The notes below the pieces were generated by a model that was given only the letters and a program-made list of their open reading frames with translations, was not told the origin of the DNA and ran no database searches. DNA of 64,000 bases from Streptomyces cellostaticus (GTDB lineage Bacteria > Actinomycetota > Actinomycetes > Streptomycetales > Streptomycetaceae): NCBI RefSeq assembly GCF_023630175.1, contig NZ_JALLIN010000015.1, positions 1 through 64,000 on the forward strand, given 5' to 3'. The stretch's first letter is position 1; each line of letters begins with the position of its first letter. The translations under genes were made by a program, and so were the position numbers. Positions 35,863 to 45,083 of this stretch are shown here, piece by piece.

Positions 35863-36558
35863 TCATGACCGCCAGTCGAGCGGGACCTGCTTGTCCCGGT
35901 CCCAGGGACGCTCCCAGCCCGCGTAGTGCAGCAGACGGTCGATCACTCCGGCGGTGAAACCCCAGACCAGGGTCGATTCGACCAGGAATGCCGGGCCCCG
36001 GTGGCCACTGGGGTGGACCGCCGTGGCCCGGTGGGCGGGCTCCGTGAGATCCGCCACGGAGACGGTGAAGACGCGGGCCGTCTCGTTGGGGTCCACGACG
36101 CCGACCGGGCTGGGTTCGCGCCACCAGCCGAGCACGGGGGTGACGACGAATTCACTGACCGGGATGTAGAGCGCCGGCAGCACGCCGAAGAGCTGCACGC
36201 CGGACGGGTCGAGGCCGGTCTCCTCCTCGGCCTCGCGCAGCGCGGCCCTGAGCGGCCCGTCGCCCTCCGGATCGCCGTCCTCCGGGTCGAGGGCGCCGCC
36301 CGGGAAGGACGGCTGGCCGGCGTGGGAGCGCAGGGAGCCGGCCCGCTCCATGAGCAGCAGCTCCGGGCCGCGCTCGCCCTCGCCGAAGAGGATCAGCACG
36401 GCCGACTGCCGTCCCGAGCCGTTCTCCGGCGGCAGGAAGCGGCTGAGCTGGAGCGGCTGGATCGTCCGCGCCGCCCGCACCACCGGGTCCAGCCAGTCGG
36501 GCAGGCCCTCCTCGCTCAGTGTCACCGGCCCCTTGTGCGTGTCGCGCGTGTGCGTCAT
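35863..36558 (-). CDS. Nudix hydrolase, CoA pyrophosphatase-like
   Basis: The 231-residue protein has the Nudix box GGALDPEDGD...REAEEETGL (about residues 87-112) preceded by the CoA-pyrophosphatase-like segment LLMERAGSLRSHAGQPSFPGG. Family members cleave coenzyme A or related nucleotides. ATG 36558 is preceded by GGGGGTGG. It lies 52 bases downstream of nth on the same strand, so they may be co-transcribed. Confidence 0.85.
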   Translation of the reverse strand: MTHTRDTHKGPVTLSEEGLPDWLDPVVRAARTIQPLQLSRFLPPENGSGRQSAVLILFGEGERGPELLLMERAGSLRSHAGQPSFPGGALDPEDGDPEGDGPLRAALREAEEETGLDPSGVQLFGVLPALYIPVSEFVVTPVLGWWREPSPVGVVDPNETARVFTVSVADLTEPAHRATAVHPSGHRGPAFLVESTLVWGFTAGVIDRLLHYAGWERPWDRDKQVPLDWRS

Positions 36559-36610
36559 CGCCACCCCCGTCCTGCCGTGTCCAACGCCCGGGCGCACCGG
36601 GATCGTTCCG

Positions 36611-37672
36611 TCATCCGGACCCCAGCGGCGGCGCGGGCCTGCCACCGGCGTCGAGGTAGGCCCGCGGCGGCTTCAGGCGCTGGCCCGGGAGGCCGCCCTT
36701 CTCGTACTTCAGGAGCTTCCTCGCCTTCTCCGGGTCGGTCTCGCCCTCGCCGTAGGCCGGGCACAGCGGGGCGATCGGGCAGGCGCCGCAGGCGGGCCTG
36801 CGGGCGTGGCAGATGCGGCGGCCGTGCCAGATCACGTGGTGGGAGAGGTCGGTCCAGTCGCTCTTGGGGAACAGCGCGCCCACGGCCGCCTCGATCTTGT
36901 CGGGGTCGGTCTCACCGGTCCACTTCCAGCGCCTCACCAGCCGCTGGAAGTGCGTGTCCACGGTGATCCCCGGCCTTCCGAAGGCGTTGCCCAGGACCAC
37001 GAAGGCGGTCTTGCGGCCGACTCCGGGCAGCTTGACCAGGTCCTCCAGCCTGCCGGGCACCTCGCCGCCGAAGTCCTCGGCGAGGGCCTTCGAGAGCCCT
37101 ATGACCGACCTGGTCTTGGCCCGGAAGAAACCGCAGGGGCGCAGGATCTCCTCGACCTTCTCCGGGTCGGCCACCGCGAGGTCCTCGGGCGTGGGGTACT
37201 CGGCGAAGAGCGCCGGGGTGGTCTGGTTGACCCGCAGGTCGGTGGTCTGGGCCGACAGGACAGTGGCGACCAGGAGCTGGAAGGGATCGTCGAAGTCCAG
37301 CTCAGGGTGGGCGTAGGGGTAGACCTCGGCGAGTTCGCGGTTGATGCGGCGGGCACGGCGGACGAGCGCGGTGCGAGACTCCCCGGCCGGAGACTTCGCG
37401 GCCGTCTTCTTCACGGGCGCGGCCTTCTTCACCGGCGCGGCCTTCCGCGCCGATGCTGCCCTTTTCGCCGGCGCCGCCTTCCCGGCCGCCTCCGCCTTCT
37501 TGGCCGTCACCGCCTTCTTGGCGGCCGCCGCTCTCCCGGCCGGAGCGTCCTTTTCATCCGCTTTGCCGCTTTTACTACTACCGCCGGAGCTCTGTTCGCC
37601 CACAGCGGAATCACGACGCACGACCACCCGTGCAGCCCCCTTGCCCTGTGCTCTCACCGGCGTTTTGGACAC
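36611..37672 (-). CDS. nth: Endonuclease III with Lys/Ala-rich N-terminal extension
   Basis: The 353-residue DNA glycosylase/AP lyase removes oxidised pyrimidines. The catalytic domain has the helix-hairpin-helix [13 protein letters not shown] with the catalytic Lys, [11 protein letters not shown] with the catalytic Asp, and a 4Fe-4S cluster in [17 protein letters not shown]. About 100 residues precede it, rich in AKKA/PVKK repeats like histone H1 or the TopA tail; typical EndoIII has about 210-260 residues. The extension probably binds DNA non-specifically. It is divergent from crp over about 200 bases. Confidence 0.93.
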   Translation of the reverse strand: MSKTPVRAQGKGAARVVVRRDSAVGEQSSGGSSKSGKADEKDAPAGRAAAAKKAVTAKKAEAAGKAAPAKRAASARKAAPVKKAAPVKKTAAKSPAGESRTALVRRARRINRELAEVYPYAHPELDFDDPFQLLVATVLSAQTTDLRVNQTTPALFAEYPTPEDLAVADPEKVEEILRPCGFFRAKTRSVIGLSKALAEDFGGEVPGRLEDLVKLPGVGRKTAFVVLGNAFGRPGITVDTHFQRLVRRWKWTGETDPDKIEAAVGALFPKSDWTDLSHHVIWHGRRICHARRPACGACPIAPLCPAYGEGETDPEKARKLLKYEKGGLPGQRLKPPRAYLDAGGRPAPPLGSG

Positions 37673-37774
37673 CCGGCCAGCCTAAAGCCCGGCACCGACA
37701 TCCGCCCCGGACCCGGAGGATCGGCCCCCGATTGGACCCCTGCCGCGTACCCCGGGACATCTGTGCGGCATCCT

Positions 37775-37788
37775 TGTGACAGATCACA
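37775..37788. promoter_or_regulatory. Crp-binding-like palindrome in the nth-crp gap
   Basis: TGTGACAGATCACA is a symmetric site (GTG-N6-CAC) that fits the S. coelicolor Crp motif. It lies about 90 bases before the crp start and equally close to nth, suggesting autoregulation of crp and possibly control of nth. Confidence 0.6.
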
Positions 37789-37879
37789 CTGTTTGGACCG
37801 CCCGGCAAAACGGGGAACACGGTCCCCTGGTACACAGGGGATCATGGTCCCCTGAGCAGGTCGACAAGGGAGAGTACTC

Positions 37880-38554
37880 GTGGACGACGTTCTGCGGCGC
37901 AATCCGCTTTTCGCGGCGCTCGACGACGAGCAGGCCGCGGAGCTCCGCGCCTCCATGAGTGAGGTGACCCTCGCGCGCGGTGACTCGCTGTTCCACGAGG
38001 GCGACCCCGGTGACCGGCTGTATGTCGTCACCGAGGGCAAGGTCAAGCTGCACCGCACCTCTCCCGACGGCCGCGAGAACATGCTCGCCGTCGTCGGCCC
38101 CAGCGAGCTGATCGGCGAGCTGTCGCTGTTCGACCCGGGCCCGCGCACCGCGACCGCCACCGCGCTCACCGAGGTCAAGCTGCTCGCCCTCGGCCACGGC
38201 GACCTCCAGCCCTGGCTGAACGTGCGTCCGGAGGTGGCCGGGGCCCTGCTGCGCGCCGTCGCCCGGCGGCTGCGCAAGACCAACGACGCCATGTCCGACC
38301 TGGTCTTCTCGGACGTTCCCGGCCGTGTCGCGCGGGCCCTGCTGGACCTCTCCCGCCGTTTCGGCGTGCAGTCCGAGGAGGGCATCCACGTCGTCCACGA
38401 CCTCACCCAGGAGGAGCTGGCCCAGCTCGTCGGCGCCTCGCGCGAGACCGTGAACAAGGCGCTGGCCGACTTCGCCGGGCGCGGGTGGCTCCGGCTGGAG
38501 GCGCGGGCCGTGATCCTGCTCGACGTGGAGCGCCTGGCCAAGCGGTCCCGCTGA
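37880..38554 (+). CDS. crp: cAMP receptor protein Crp
   Basis: The 224-residue protein has an N-terminal cyclic-nucleotide domain (about 10-120; GDPGDRLYVVTEGKVKLH and ELIGELSLFDPGPRTATATA, the phosphate-binding cassette) and a C-terminal winged helix (LTQEELAQLVGASRETVNKAL). Length and sequence match Streptomyces Crp (SCO3571), a global regulator of germination and antibiotic production. Start GTG 37880 is preceded by AAGGGAGAG. Confidence 0.96.
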   Translation: MDDVLRRNPLFAALDDEQAAELRASMSEVTLARGDSLFHEGDPGDRLYVVTEGKVKLHRTSPDGRENMLAVVGPSELIGELSLFDPGPRTATATALTEVKLLALGHGDLQPWLNVRPEVAGALLRAVARRLRKTNDAMSDLVFSDVPGRVARALLDLSRRFGVQSEEGIHVVHDLTQEELAQLVGASRETVNKALADFAGRGWLRLEARAVILLDVERLAKRSR

Positions 38555-38574
38555 CCACGCACACACGCACGTGG

Positions 38575-38596
38575 GGCCCCGCCGTACGGCGGGGCC
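38575..38596 (+). terminator. Intrinsic terminator of crp
   Basis: GGCCCCGCCG-TA-complement forms a 10-bp stem followed by TTT, 20 bases after the crp stop codon. Confidence 0.8.
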
Positions 38597-38704
38597 TTTC
38601 CGCGTGCCCCGCGGGCCGGGCGACGGCGTGCCGTCAGAGCGCGGCCCGGCCGAAGCGGCGGTAAATCACCTGCTCCGGCGGCCCGGGCCGGGCACAGTGG
38701 AGCC

Positions 38705-39535
38705 ATGCCCGACACCGTTCACCGTCCAGGACTCGACGCCCGGGGCTACTTCGTCCGCGAGGGCTCCCTCGCGCGCGTGCCGGACGCGTTCCGTCCGGTC
38801 GTGGCCGCCACGCGCGACCGGCTGCCCGAACTCCTCGGGGCGCGGCTGCACAGCGCCTACCTCTACGGGTCGATCCCGCGCGGCACCGCGCGCGTGGGAC
38901 GCAGCGACCTCGATCTGCTGCTGGCGCTGCGCGAGGAGCCGACGGAGGCCGACCGGGAGACCGTCCGGGCCTTCGGCGAGGCCCTCGACGAGGAGTTTGT
39001 GCAGATCGACGGGGTGGGCACGCTGCTGTACGGCCGGGCTCGGCTGCTGAGCGACCTGGAGCGGCACGACATGGGCTGGTTCGTGGCCTGCCTGTGCACT
39101 CCGCTGCTCGGGGACGACCTCGCCGCGCACCTGCCCCGGTACCGGCCCGACTCCCTGCTGGCCCGGGAGACCAACGGCGACCTCGCCCTGCTGCTGCCGC
39201 GCTGGCGCGAGCGGATCGCCCGGGCGGCGGACACCGAGGAGGCCCGGCGGCCGCTCGTCCGTTTCATGTCCCGGCACCTGGTGCGCACCGGTTTCACCCT
39301 CGTCATGCCCCGCTGGCAGGGCTGGACCAGCGACCTGCGTGAGATGGCCGCGGCGTTCGGCGCCCACCGTCCCGAGCGGGCCGCGCAGATGCGCCGGGCC
39401 GCGGAGTACGGCTACGAGCCCGTCGGCGACCCGGAGGTACTGCGGTCGTACGTGGACGACCTCGGCCCCTGGCTCGCCGCGGAGTACGCGCGCGTGCACG
39501 GTGTGAAGGCTCCCCGCCCCGAGGACCGGCCCTGA
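38705..39535 (+). CDS. Nucleotidyltransferase-domain protein
   Basis: The 276-residue protein has an N-terminal polymerase-beta-type nucleotidyltransferase domain: YLYGSIPRGTARVGRSDLDL, i.e. GS...R.T...SDLDL with the two metal-binding Asp. A helical C-terminal half follows (LVRFMSRHLVRTGFTLVM). This resembles aminoglycoside-adenylyltransferase-like and antitoxin MNT-like proteins. The substrate is unknown and no toxin partner is adjacent. Confidence 0.75.
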   Translation: MPDTVHRPGLDARGYFVREGSLARVPDAFRPVVAATRDRLPELLGARLHSAYLYGSIPRGTARVGRSDLDLLLALREEPTEADRETVRAFGEALDEEFVQIDGVGTLLYGRARLLSDLERHDMGWFVACLCTPLLGDDLAAHLPRYRPDSLLARETNGDLALLLPRWRERIARAADTEEARRPLVRFMSRHLVRTGFTLVMPRWQGWTSDLREMAAAFGAHRPERAAQMRRAAEYGYEPVGDPEVLRSYVDDLGPWLAAEYARVHGVKAPRPEDRP

Positions 39536-39572
39536 GCCGCCCCGCGCCGACGAGAAGCCCGCCGCGGGCCCG

Positions 39573-40403
39573 CTATATGAGCCCGTGCTCGCCCAGGTAT
39601 TCCATCTGGGCCCGCACCGACAGCTCCGCCGCCGGCCACAGGGAGCGGTCCACGTCGGCGTAGACGTGGGCGACGACCTGCGCCGGGGTGCGGTAGCCGT
39701 CCTCGACGGCCGTCTCGACCTGGGCGAGGCGGTGGGCGCGGTGGGCGAGGTAGAACTCGACGGCCCCCTGGGCGTCCTCCAGGACCGGCCCGTGGCCCGG
39801 CAGGACCGTGTGGACGCCGTCGTCCACGGTGAGGGAGCGCAGGCGGCGCAGGGAGTCCAGGTAGTCGCCGAGGCGGCCGTCCGGATGGGCCACGACGGTC
39901 GTGCCGCGCCCGAGGACGGTGTCCCCGGTCAGCACCGCCCGGTCGGCCGGGAGGTGGAAGCACAGCGAGTCCGCGGTGTGCCCGGGCGTCGGTACGACAC
40001 GCAGTTCCAGTCCGCCGACCGTGATCACCTCGCCGGCGGCCAGACCCTCGTCACCGAGCCGCAGCGCCGGATCGAGGGCCCGCACGCGCGTGCGGGTCAG
40101 TTCGGCGAACCGGGCGGCGCCCTCAGCGTGGTCGGGGTGGCCGTGGGTGAGCAGCGTGAGGGCTATGCGCCTGCCGGCCTGCTCCGCCGTGTCCACGACG
40201 GCGCTCAGGTGGCCGTCGTCCAGCGGCCCCGGGTCGATCACCACGGCCAGGTCGGAGTCGGGCTCGGCGACGATCCAGGTGTTGGTGCCGTCCAGGGTCA
40301 TCGCGGAGGCGTTGGGCGCGAGCACGTTGACGGCGCGTTCGGTCGCCGGCCCCGTGAGGACACCGCCCCGGGGTTGACCGGGCAGGGCTGCCGCGTCCGT
40401 CAT
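39573..40403 (-). CDS. Metallo-beta-lactamase-fold hydrolase (LACTB2-like)
   Basis: The 276-residue protein shows the zinc motif LLTHGHPDHAEGAARF (HxHxDH), PTPGHTADSLCF, LTGDTVLGRGT and PGHGPVLED. A C-terminal winged-helix-like part (RTPAQVVAHVYADV...YLGEHGLI) is typical of LACTB2-type enzymes. It may act on RNA or thioesters. Its ATG overlaps the upstream Nudix stop (ATGA), so both are translated together. Confidence 0.85.
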   Translation of the reverse strand: MTDAAALPGQPRGGVLTGPATERAVNVLAPNASAMTLDGTNTWIVAEPDSDLAVVIDPGPLDDGHLSAVVDTAEQAGRRIALTLLTHGHPDHAEGAARFAELTRTRVRALDPALRLGDEGLAAGEVITVGGLELRVVPTPGHTADSLCFHLPADRAVLTGDTVLGRGTTVVAHPDGRLGDYLDSLRRLRSLTVDDGVHTVLPGHGPVLEDAQGAVEFYLAHRAHRLAQVETAVEDGYRTPAQVVAHVYADVDRSLWPAAELSVRAQMEYLGEHGLI

Positions 40404-41329
40404 GCGGGGCCTCCTGAGCCGCTCGGAGCCGTACCCTCGCGTTCCGTCCCCGGTCCCCCGCCGACGGCCGTCCCACGCGTCGGGACGTGCTTGGTGAACT
40501 CGTCGTGCCCGGGCCAGGACAGGACGATCTCGCCATCCACCAGACGGGCCCGGGCCAGCACCGGGGTCATGTCGCGCGCCGGCGCCGCCGCGAGCGCCCC
40601 TGCCGCCGTGCCGTACGGCAGTAGCTGGCGCAGAGTGGCGACGGTGGGCGGCATCATCAGCAGCTCGCCCTTGTCGTAGCCGGCCGCGGCCTCCTCGGGG
40701 CGGATCCACACCGTGCGGTCGGCCTCCGTGGAGGCGTTGCGGGTCCGCTGGCCCTCGGGCAGGACGGCCACGAAGAACCAGGTGTCGTAGCGGCGGGACT
40801 CGAACTCCGGGGTGATCCAGCGGGTCCAGGCGCCCAGCAGGTCGGAGCGGAGCACCAGGCTGCGGCGGTCCAGGAACTCGGCGAAGGACAGCTCGCGCGC
40901 GACCAGGGCGGCGCGGTCCGCCTCCCAGTCGTCCCCGGTGGTGTCCCCGACGACCGAGCCGGCGTCGGGGCCGGCGAGCAGCACCCCCGCCTCCTCGTAC
41001 GTCTCCCGCACGGCGGCGCAGACGACGGCCTGGGCGCCGCTCTCGTCGACGCCCAGCCGCTCGGCCCACCACGCGCGCGTGGGGCCGGCCCAGCGGACCA
41101 GGCGGTCGTCGTCGCGCGGGTCGACACCACCGCCGGGGTACGCGTACGCGCCTCCGGCGAAGGCCATGGAGGCGCGTCTGCGCAGCATGTGGACGGCCGG
41201 GCCGGCCGGGGTGTCCTTCAGGAGCAGCACGGTGGCCGCACGCTTCGGGGACACCGGTACGAGGGTGCCGTCCGCGAGCGCGCGGATGCGGTCGGGCCAC
41301 TCCGGTGGGTACCACTGACCGTTCGCCAT
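40400..41329 (-). CDS. Nudix hydrolase, NUDT19-like
   Basis: The 309-residue protein has RRASMAFAGGAYAYPGGGVDPRDDD and, after an insertion of about 30 residues, AAVRETYEEAGVLLAG, which is a split Nudix box as in NUDT19/RP2-type CoA hydrolases. It is the first gene of a two-gene unit with the MBL-fold hydrolase, suggesting that they act on one metabolite, perhaps an acyl-CoA. Confidence 0.85.
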   Translation of the reverse strand: MANGQWYPPEWPDRIRALADGTLVPVSPKRAATVLLLKDTPAGPAVHMLRRRASMAFAGGAYAYPGGGVDPRDDDRLVRWAGPTRAWWAERLGVDESGAQAVVCAAVRETYEEAGVLLAGPDAGSVVGDTTGDDWEADRAALVARELSFAEFLDRRSLVLRSDLLGAWTRWITPEFESRRYDTWFFVAVLPEGQRTRNASTEADRTVWIRPEEAAAGYDKGELLMMPPTVATLRQLLPYGTAAGALAAAPARDMTPVLARARLVDGEIVLSWPGHDEFTKHVPTRGTAVGGGPGTEREGTAPSGSGGPA

Positions 41330-41386
41330 GGCCGGAGGCTATCCCGTGTAGGGCGAATGTTCGAGGGGCGCCCGAGGCCGGAGGGG

Positions 41387-41851
41387 CTACTGGGCCAGCT
41401 CGACCTGGATCTCGACCTCCACCGGGGCGTCCAGCGGCAGCACCGCGACGCCGACCGCGCTGCGGGCGTGCACGCCCTTGTCGCCGAGCACCTCGCCGAG
41501 CAGCTCGCTGGCACCGTTGACGACGCCGGGCTGCGCGGTGAAGTCCGCCGCCGAGGCGACGAAGCCGACGACCTTCACCACGCGCGCGATGCGGTCCAGG
41601 TCGCCGGTGACGGACTTCACGGCGGCCAGCGCGTTCAGCGCGCAGGTGCGGGCCAGCTCCTTGGCCTCCTCGGCCGTGACCTCGGCGCCCACCTTGCCGG
41701 TGACCGGCAGCTTGCCCTCCACCATCGGGAGCTGGCCGGCGGTGTAGACGTACACACCGGACCGCACGGCCGGCTGGTACGAGGCCAGCGGCGGTACGAC
41801 CTCCGGCAGGGTCAGGCCCAGTTCGGCCAGCTTCTCCTCGACCGCGCTCAT
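41387..41851 (-). CDS. RidA/YjgF-family deaminase
   Basis: The 154-residue protein is of the RidA family, which hydrolyses reactive enamines/imines from pyridoxal enzymes. It shows VYTAGQLPMVEGKLPVTGKVG, the oligomer-interface segment and AVGVAVLPLDAPVEVEIQVEL at the end. The usual active-site Arg of RidA (in the R-S-A-V region after the long helix) corresponds to ARSAVGVAV. ATG 41851 overlaps the DUF4177 stop. Confidence 0.85.
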   Translation of the reverse strand: MSAVEEKLAELGLTLPEVVPPLASYQPAVRSGVYVYTAGQLPMVEGKLPVTGKVGAEVTAEEAKELARTCALNALAAVKSVTGDLDRIARVVKVVGFVASAADFTAQPGVVNGASELLGEVLGDKGVHARSAVGVAVLPLDAPVEVEIQVELAQ

Positions 41852-42012
41852 GCCTGCTTCTCCCGCTTCAGGTAGGCCACGAGCTGCTCGGGGTTGTTGG
41901 GCCCGGGCACGACCTGCACGAGCTCCCAGCCGTCCTCGCCCCAGGTGTCCAGGATCTGCTTCGTGGCATGGACGAGCAGCGGCACGGTCGCGTATTCCCA
42001 CTTCTTGGTCAT
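41848..42012 (-). CDS. DUF4177 small protein
   Basis: The 54-residue protein (MTKKWEYATVPLLVHATKQI...GEDGWELVQVVPG) belongs to the DUF4177 family by its WEY...GWELV pattern. Its stop overlaps the RidA start as ATGA. The function is unknown. It is conserved next to RidA and wblA in Streptomyces, from memory. Confidence 0.8.
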   Translation of the reverse strand: MTKKWEYATVPLLVHATKQILDTWGEDGWELVQVVPGPNNPEQLVAYLKREKQA

Positions 42013-42226
42013 GGGCCGACTGTATCCGCTGTGGTCACCCGGGCAGGCGGCCGACCACGGGCTTCCGCGCCCACCGCGGGTACCGGACGTGCGGCGGCGG
42101 ACACCGGGACGCACGGTCGGCGGCCCGGACACGAGGGCGGCGCTCGCGGGTCCCGGGGCCGATCGGGAGGGCCGTTGTCCACAGCCTCCCGCGTGACTGT
42201 CGGCCGGACTGGTTAGTCTCGAATAC

Positions 42227-43204
42227 GTGAGCAGGCTCCAGGTCGTCAGCGGCAAGGGCGGGACCGGCAAGACGACGGTCGCCGCCGCACTCGCGCTGGC
42301 CCTCGCGACCGAGGGGAAGCGGACGCTTCTCGTGGAGGTCGAGGGCCGGCAGGGCATCGCACAGCTCTTCGAGACAGATGCGCTGCCCTACGAGGAACGG
42401 AAGATCGCGGTCGCACCCGGTGGCGGGGAGGTGTACGCCCTCGCCATCGACCCCGAACTCGCCCTTCTGGACTACCTCCAGATGTTCTACAAGCTCGGCG
42501 GCGCGGGCCGGGCGCTGAAGAAGCTCGGCGCGATCGACTTCGCCACCACGATCGCGCCCGGGCTCAGGGACGTCCTGCTGACCGGGAAGGCGTGCGAGGC
42601 GGTCCGCCGCAAGGACAAGGCGGGCCGGTTCATCTACGACTACGTCGTGATGGACGCGCCGCCCACCGGGCGCATCACCCGGTTCCTCAACGTCAACGAC
42701 GAGGTCGCCGGGCTCGCGAAGATCGGCCCGATACACAATCAGGCGCAGGCGGTGATGCGGGTGCTCAAGTCGCCGGAGACGGCGGTGCACCTGGTGACCC
42801 TGCTGGAGGAGATGCCCGTCCAGGAGACCGCCGACGGGATCGCCGAACTCCGCGCGGCGCGGCTGCCGGTGGGCCGGGTCATCGTGAACATGGTCCGGCC
42901 CCGGGTGCTGGACGCGGCGGACCTGGAACTGGTCCGGACCGTGCCGCGCACCTCCGTCGCGCGGGCCCTGTCGGCCGCCGGCCTCGGCGGGGCGCGGCGC
43001 GGCGGGCACGCCGAGCGACTGGTGGACCCGCTGCTGGGCCAGGCCGCGGAGTACGCCGAGCGGTACGCGCTGGAGCAGGAGCAGCGCGCCGTCCTCGGCG
43101 AACTGGAGCTGCCGCTGCACGAACTGCCTCTGCTCGCCGAGGGCATGGACCTCGCGGGCCTGTACGAACTCGCCACCGAGCTGCGGAAGCAGGGGTTGTC
43201 ATGA
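42227..43204 (+). CDS. ArsA-type ATPase, first of a pair
   Basis: The 325-residue protein has the P-loop VSGKGGTGKTTVAAAL (deviant Walker A), LLVEVEGRQGIAQLF, and the switch region VMDAPPTGRITRFLN. Homologues are annotated as ion-transporting ATPases, but no arsenite cysteines are visible; a Get3-like chaperone or other role is possible. TAGTCT at 42214-42219 lies 7 bases before GTG 42227, suggesting a leaderless mRNA. It overlaps the next gene by ATGA. Confidence 0.85.
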   Translation: MSRLQVVSGKGGTGKTTVAAALALALATEGKRTLLVEVEGRQGIAQLFETDALPYEERKIAVAPGGGEVYALAIDPELALLDYLQMFYKLGGAGRALKKLGAIDFATTIAPGLRDVLLTGKACEAVRRKDKAGRFIYDYVVMDAPPTGRITRFLNVNDEVAGLAKIGPIHNQAQAVMRVLKSPETAVHLVTLLEEMPVQETADGIAELRAARLPVGRVIVNMVRPRVLDAADLELVRTVPRTSVARALSAAGLGGARRGGHAERLVDPLLGQAAEYAERYALEQEQRAVLGELELPLHELPLLAEGMDLAGLYELATELRKQGLS

Positions 43205-44541
43205 GTCCCGACCCGGCCGAGGCGCAGGACGCCGCCCGACCTCACCTCTCCCCCGCGCGCGTGCTGGACGTCGATCCGCTGCTGGACGACCCGGACACCC
43301 GGATCGTGGTGTGCTGCGGCTCGGGCGGCGTCGGCAAGACGACGACCGCCGCGGCGCTGGGCCTGCGGGCGGCCGAGCGGGGCCGCAAGGTGGTCGTCCT
43401 CACCATCGACCCGGCTCGCCGGCTCGCCCAGTCGATGGGCATCGACTCGCTCGACAACGTGCCCCGGCGGGTCAAGGGCACCGAGGGCGACGGCGAGCTG
43501 CACGCGATGATGCTCGACATGAAGCGCACCTTCGACGAGGTCGTGGAGGCGCACGCGGACCGGGAGCGGGCGACCGCGATCCTGTCGAACCCCTTCTACC
43601 AGTCGCTCTCCGCGGGCTTCGCCGGCACGCAGGAGTACATGGCGATGGAGAAGCTGGGGCAGCTCCGCGCGAGGGACGAGTGGGACCTGATCGTGGTCGA
43701 CACCCCGCCGTCCCGCTCGGCGCTGGACTTCCTGGACGCGCCCAAGCGGCTCGGTTCCTTCCTGGACGGCCGGCTGATCCGTCTGCTGACCGCCCCGGCC
43801 AAGCTGGGCGGCCGCGCGGGAATGGCCTTCCTCAACGTCGGCATGTCGATGATGACCGGCACCCTGGGCAAGCTGCTGGGCGGTCAGCTGCTGAAGGACG
43901 TGCAGACGTTCGTGGCCGCGATGGACACCACCTTCGGCGGCTTCCGTACCCGCGCGGACGCCACGTACAAGCTGCTCCAGGCGCCCGGCACGGCGTTCCT
44001 GGTGGTGGCGGCGCCGGAGCGGGACGCACTGCGTGAGGCGGCGTACTTCGTGGAGCGGCTGGACGCGGAGGACATGCCGCTGATGGGACTGGTGCTCAAC
44101 CGGGTCCACGGCAGCGGCGCCGGCCGGCTGTCGGCGGAGCGGGCGCTCGACGCCGCGGAAAATCTTCAGGACCCCCGCATTGTGGATCAGGGGGACGGGA
44201 AAGCTGGACTTCGTAACTCCCCCGAGACACAAGGCAGTTCAGAATCTCCCACCGCCTCGCCAACCGCTCCGGACGACGGCTCCCCCGCCGGCACCGACGA
44301 CGGCTCCCCCGCCGCGGACCCGGAGCGGACCGTGGAACAGCTCACCGCCGGCCTGCTGAGGCTGCACGCCGAGCGTATGCAGTTGCTCTCCCGCGAGCAG
44401 CGCACGCGCGACCGCTTCCTCGCCCGCCATCCCGAAGTGGCGGTCGTCGAGGTGCCCGCGCTGCCCGGCGACGTGCACGATCTGACGGGTCTGCGCGACA
44501 TCGGCGACCGGCTGGCGGCGGGGCGTACGGAACTGTCGTAG
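43201..44541 (+). CDS. ArsA-type ATPase, second of a pair
   Basis: The 446-residue protein has CCGSGGVGKTTTAAALGL, LTIDPARRLAQSMGID and LIVVDTPPSRSALDFLDAPKR, the typical ArsA/Get3 order. A methionine-rich segment (MAFLNVGMSMMTGT) follows. A low-complexity Ser/Asp/Gly insert (about 345-380, SPAGTDDGSPAADPE) divides the domain. Such paired ATPases are conserved upstream of wblA in Streptomyces and of a whiB gene in mycobacteria. They may form a heterodimer. Confidence 0.88.
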   Translation: MSPDPAEAQDAARPHLSPARVLDVDPLLDDPDTRIVVCCGSGGVGKTTTAAALGLRAAERGRKVVVLTIDPARRLAQSMGIDSLDNVPRRVKGTEGDGELHAMMLDMKRTFDEVVEAHADRERATAILSNPFYQSLSAGFAGTQEYMAMEKLGQLRARDEWDLIVVDTPPSRSALDFLDAPKRLGSFLDGRLIRLLTAPAKLGGRAGMAFLNVGMSMMTGTLGKLLGGQLLKDVQTFVAAMDTTFGGFRTRADATYKLLQAPGTAFLVVAAPERDALREAAYFVERLDAEDMPLMGLVLNRVHGSGAGRLSAERALDAAENLQDPRIVDQGDGKAGLRNSPETQGSSESPTASPTAPDDGSPAGTDDGSPAADPERTVEQLTAGLLRLHAERMQLLSREQRTRDRFLARHPEVAVVEVPALPGDVHDLTGLRDIGDRLAAGRTELS

Positions 44542-45083
44542 CGCGGACCGGGAGAGGCGTGCGCGCGTGACGGCTCTGCGCGCGCTCCTCGGGGCGTGCA
44601 CGTAGCCGTCACACACCTCGGGCGTGCACGGAACTTCACGTGCCGCGTGGCGCTCGTGCCGGGCGCGTCGCGCTCGTGGCGGACGCGCGGGCAACGCGCC
44701 TGGCGCACGCAGGTGTGTCGCGCGCCCGACGCTCGTGACCGGCGCATGCGCCGCCCGCTCGGACGACGGGCACGCATGGGTCGCGGGCGCTCGCCGCCCA
44801 CGCCCCACCGGAAAGCCGGCACTGCGGCGCCTTGTCACCGCAGCGACGGACCACCCTCACTCCGGCAGGCCGCCCTCACCCTGGCAGGCCACCCCTCACC
44901 CCGACGGACCACTGCCGCTCGCCGGACTGGTGGCCACCTGCCCATCGGGATCGCCACAACCGGCACGCGCCCGCCGGCCGGGGCGGCGCCGAGGCCACTG
45001 CTCGAGTGACCTCCGTCCTGACCACACCCGCATCGACCGCCCATGCCCCGAGTGGGCCTGGGCGACACCAGGGGCATGTGCCC
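44542..45083. other. Gene-free region between ArsA pair and wblA
   Basis: No convincing gene is seen in these 540 bases. It holds a GTGACGGCT/AGCCGTCAC inverted repeat (44567-44612), perhaps the terminator of the ATPase pair, and 44640-44740 is made of degenerate short repeats around GCGCTCGTG and GGCGCACGC. Further right, CTCAC-C-GGCAGGCC-type units are repeated at about 44858-44900. Open frames on both strands have no recognisable family. Confidence 0.6.

Noticed and set aside
44596..45009. Possible gene between the ArsA pair and wblA
   Set aside because: Frames exist on both strands but consist of Arg/Pro/Ala-rich sequence over degenerate repeats with no ribosome site or recognisable family.
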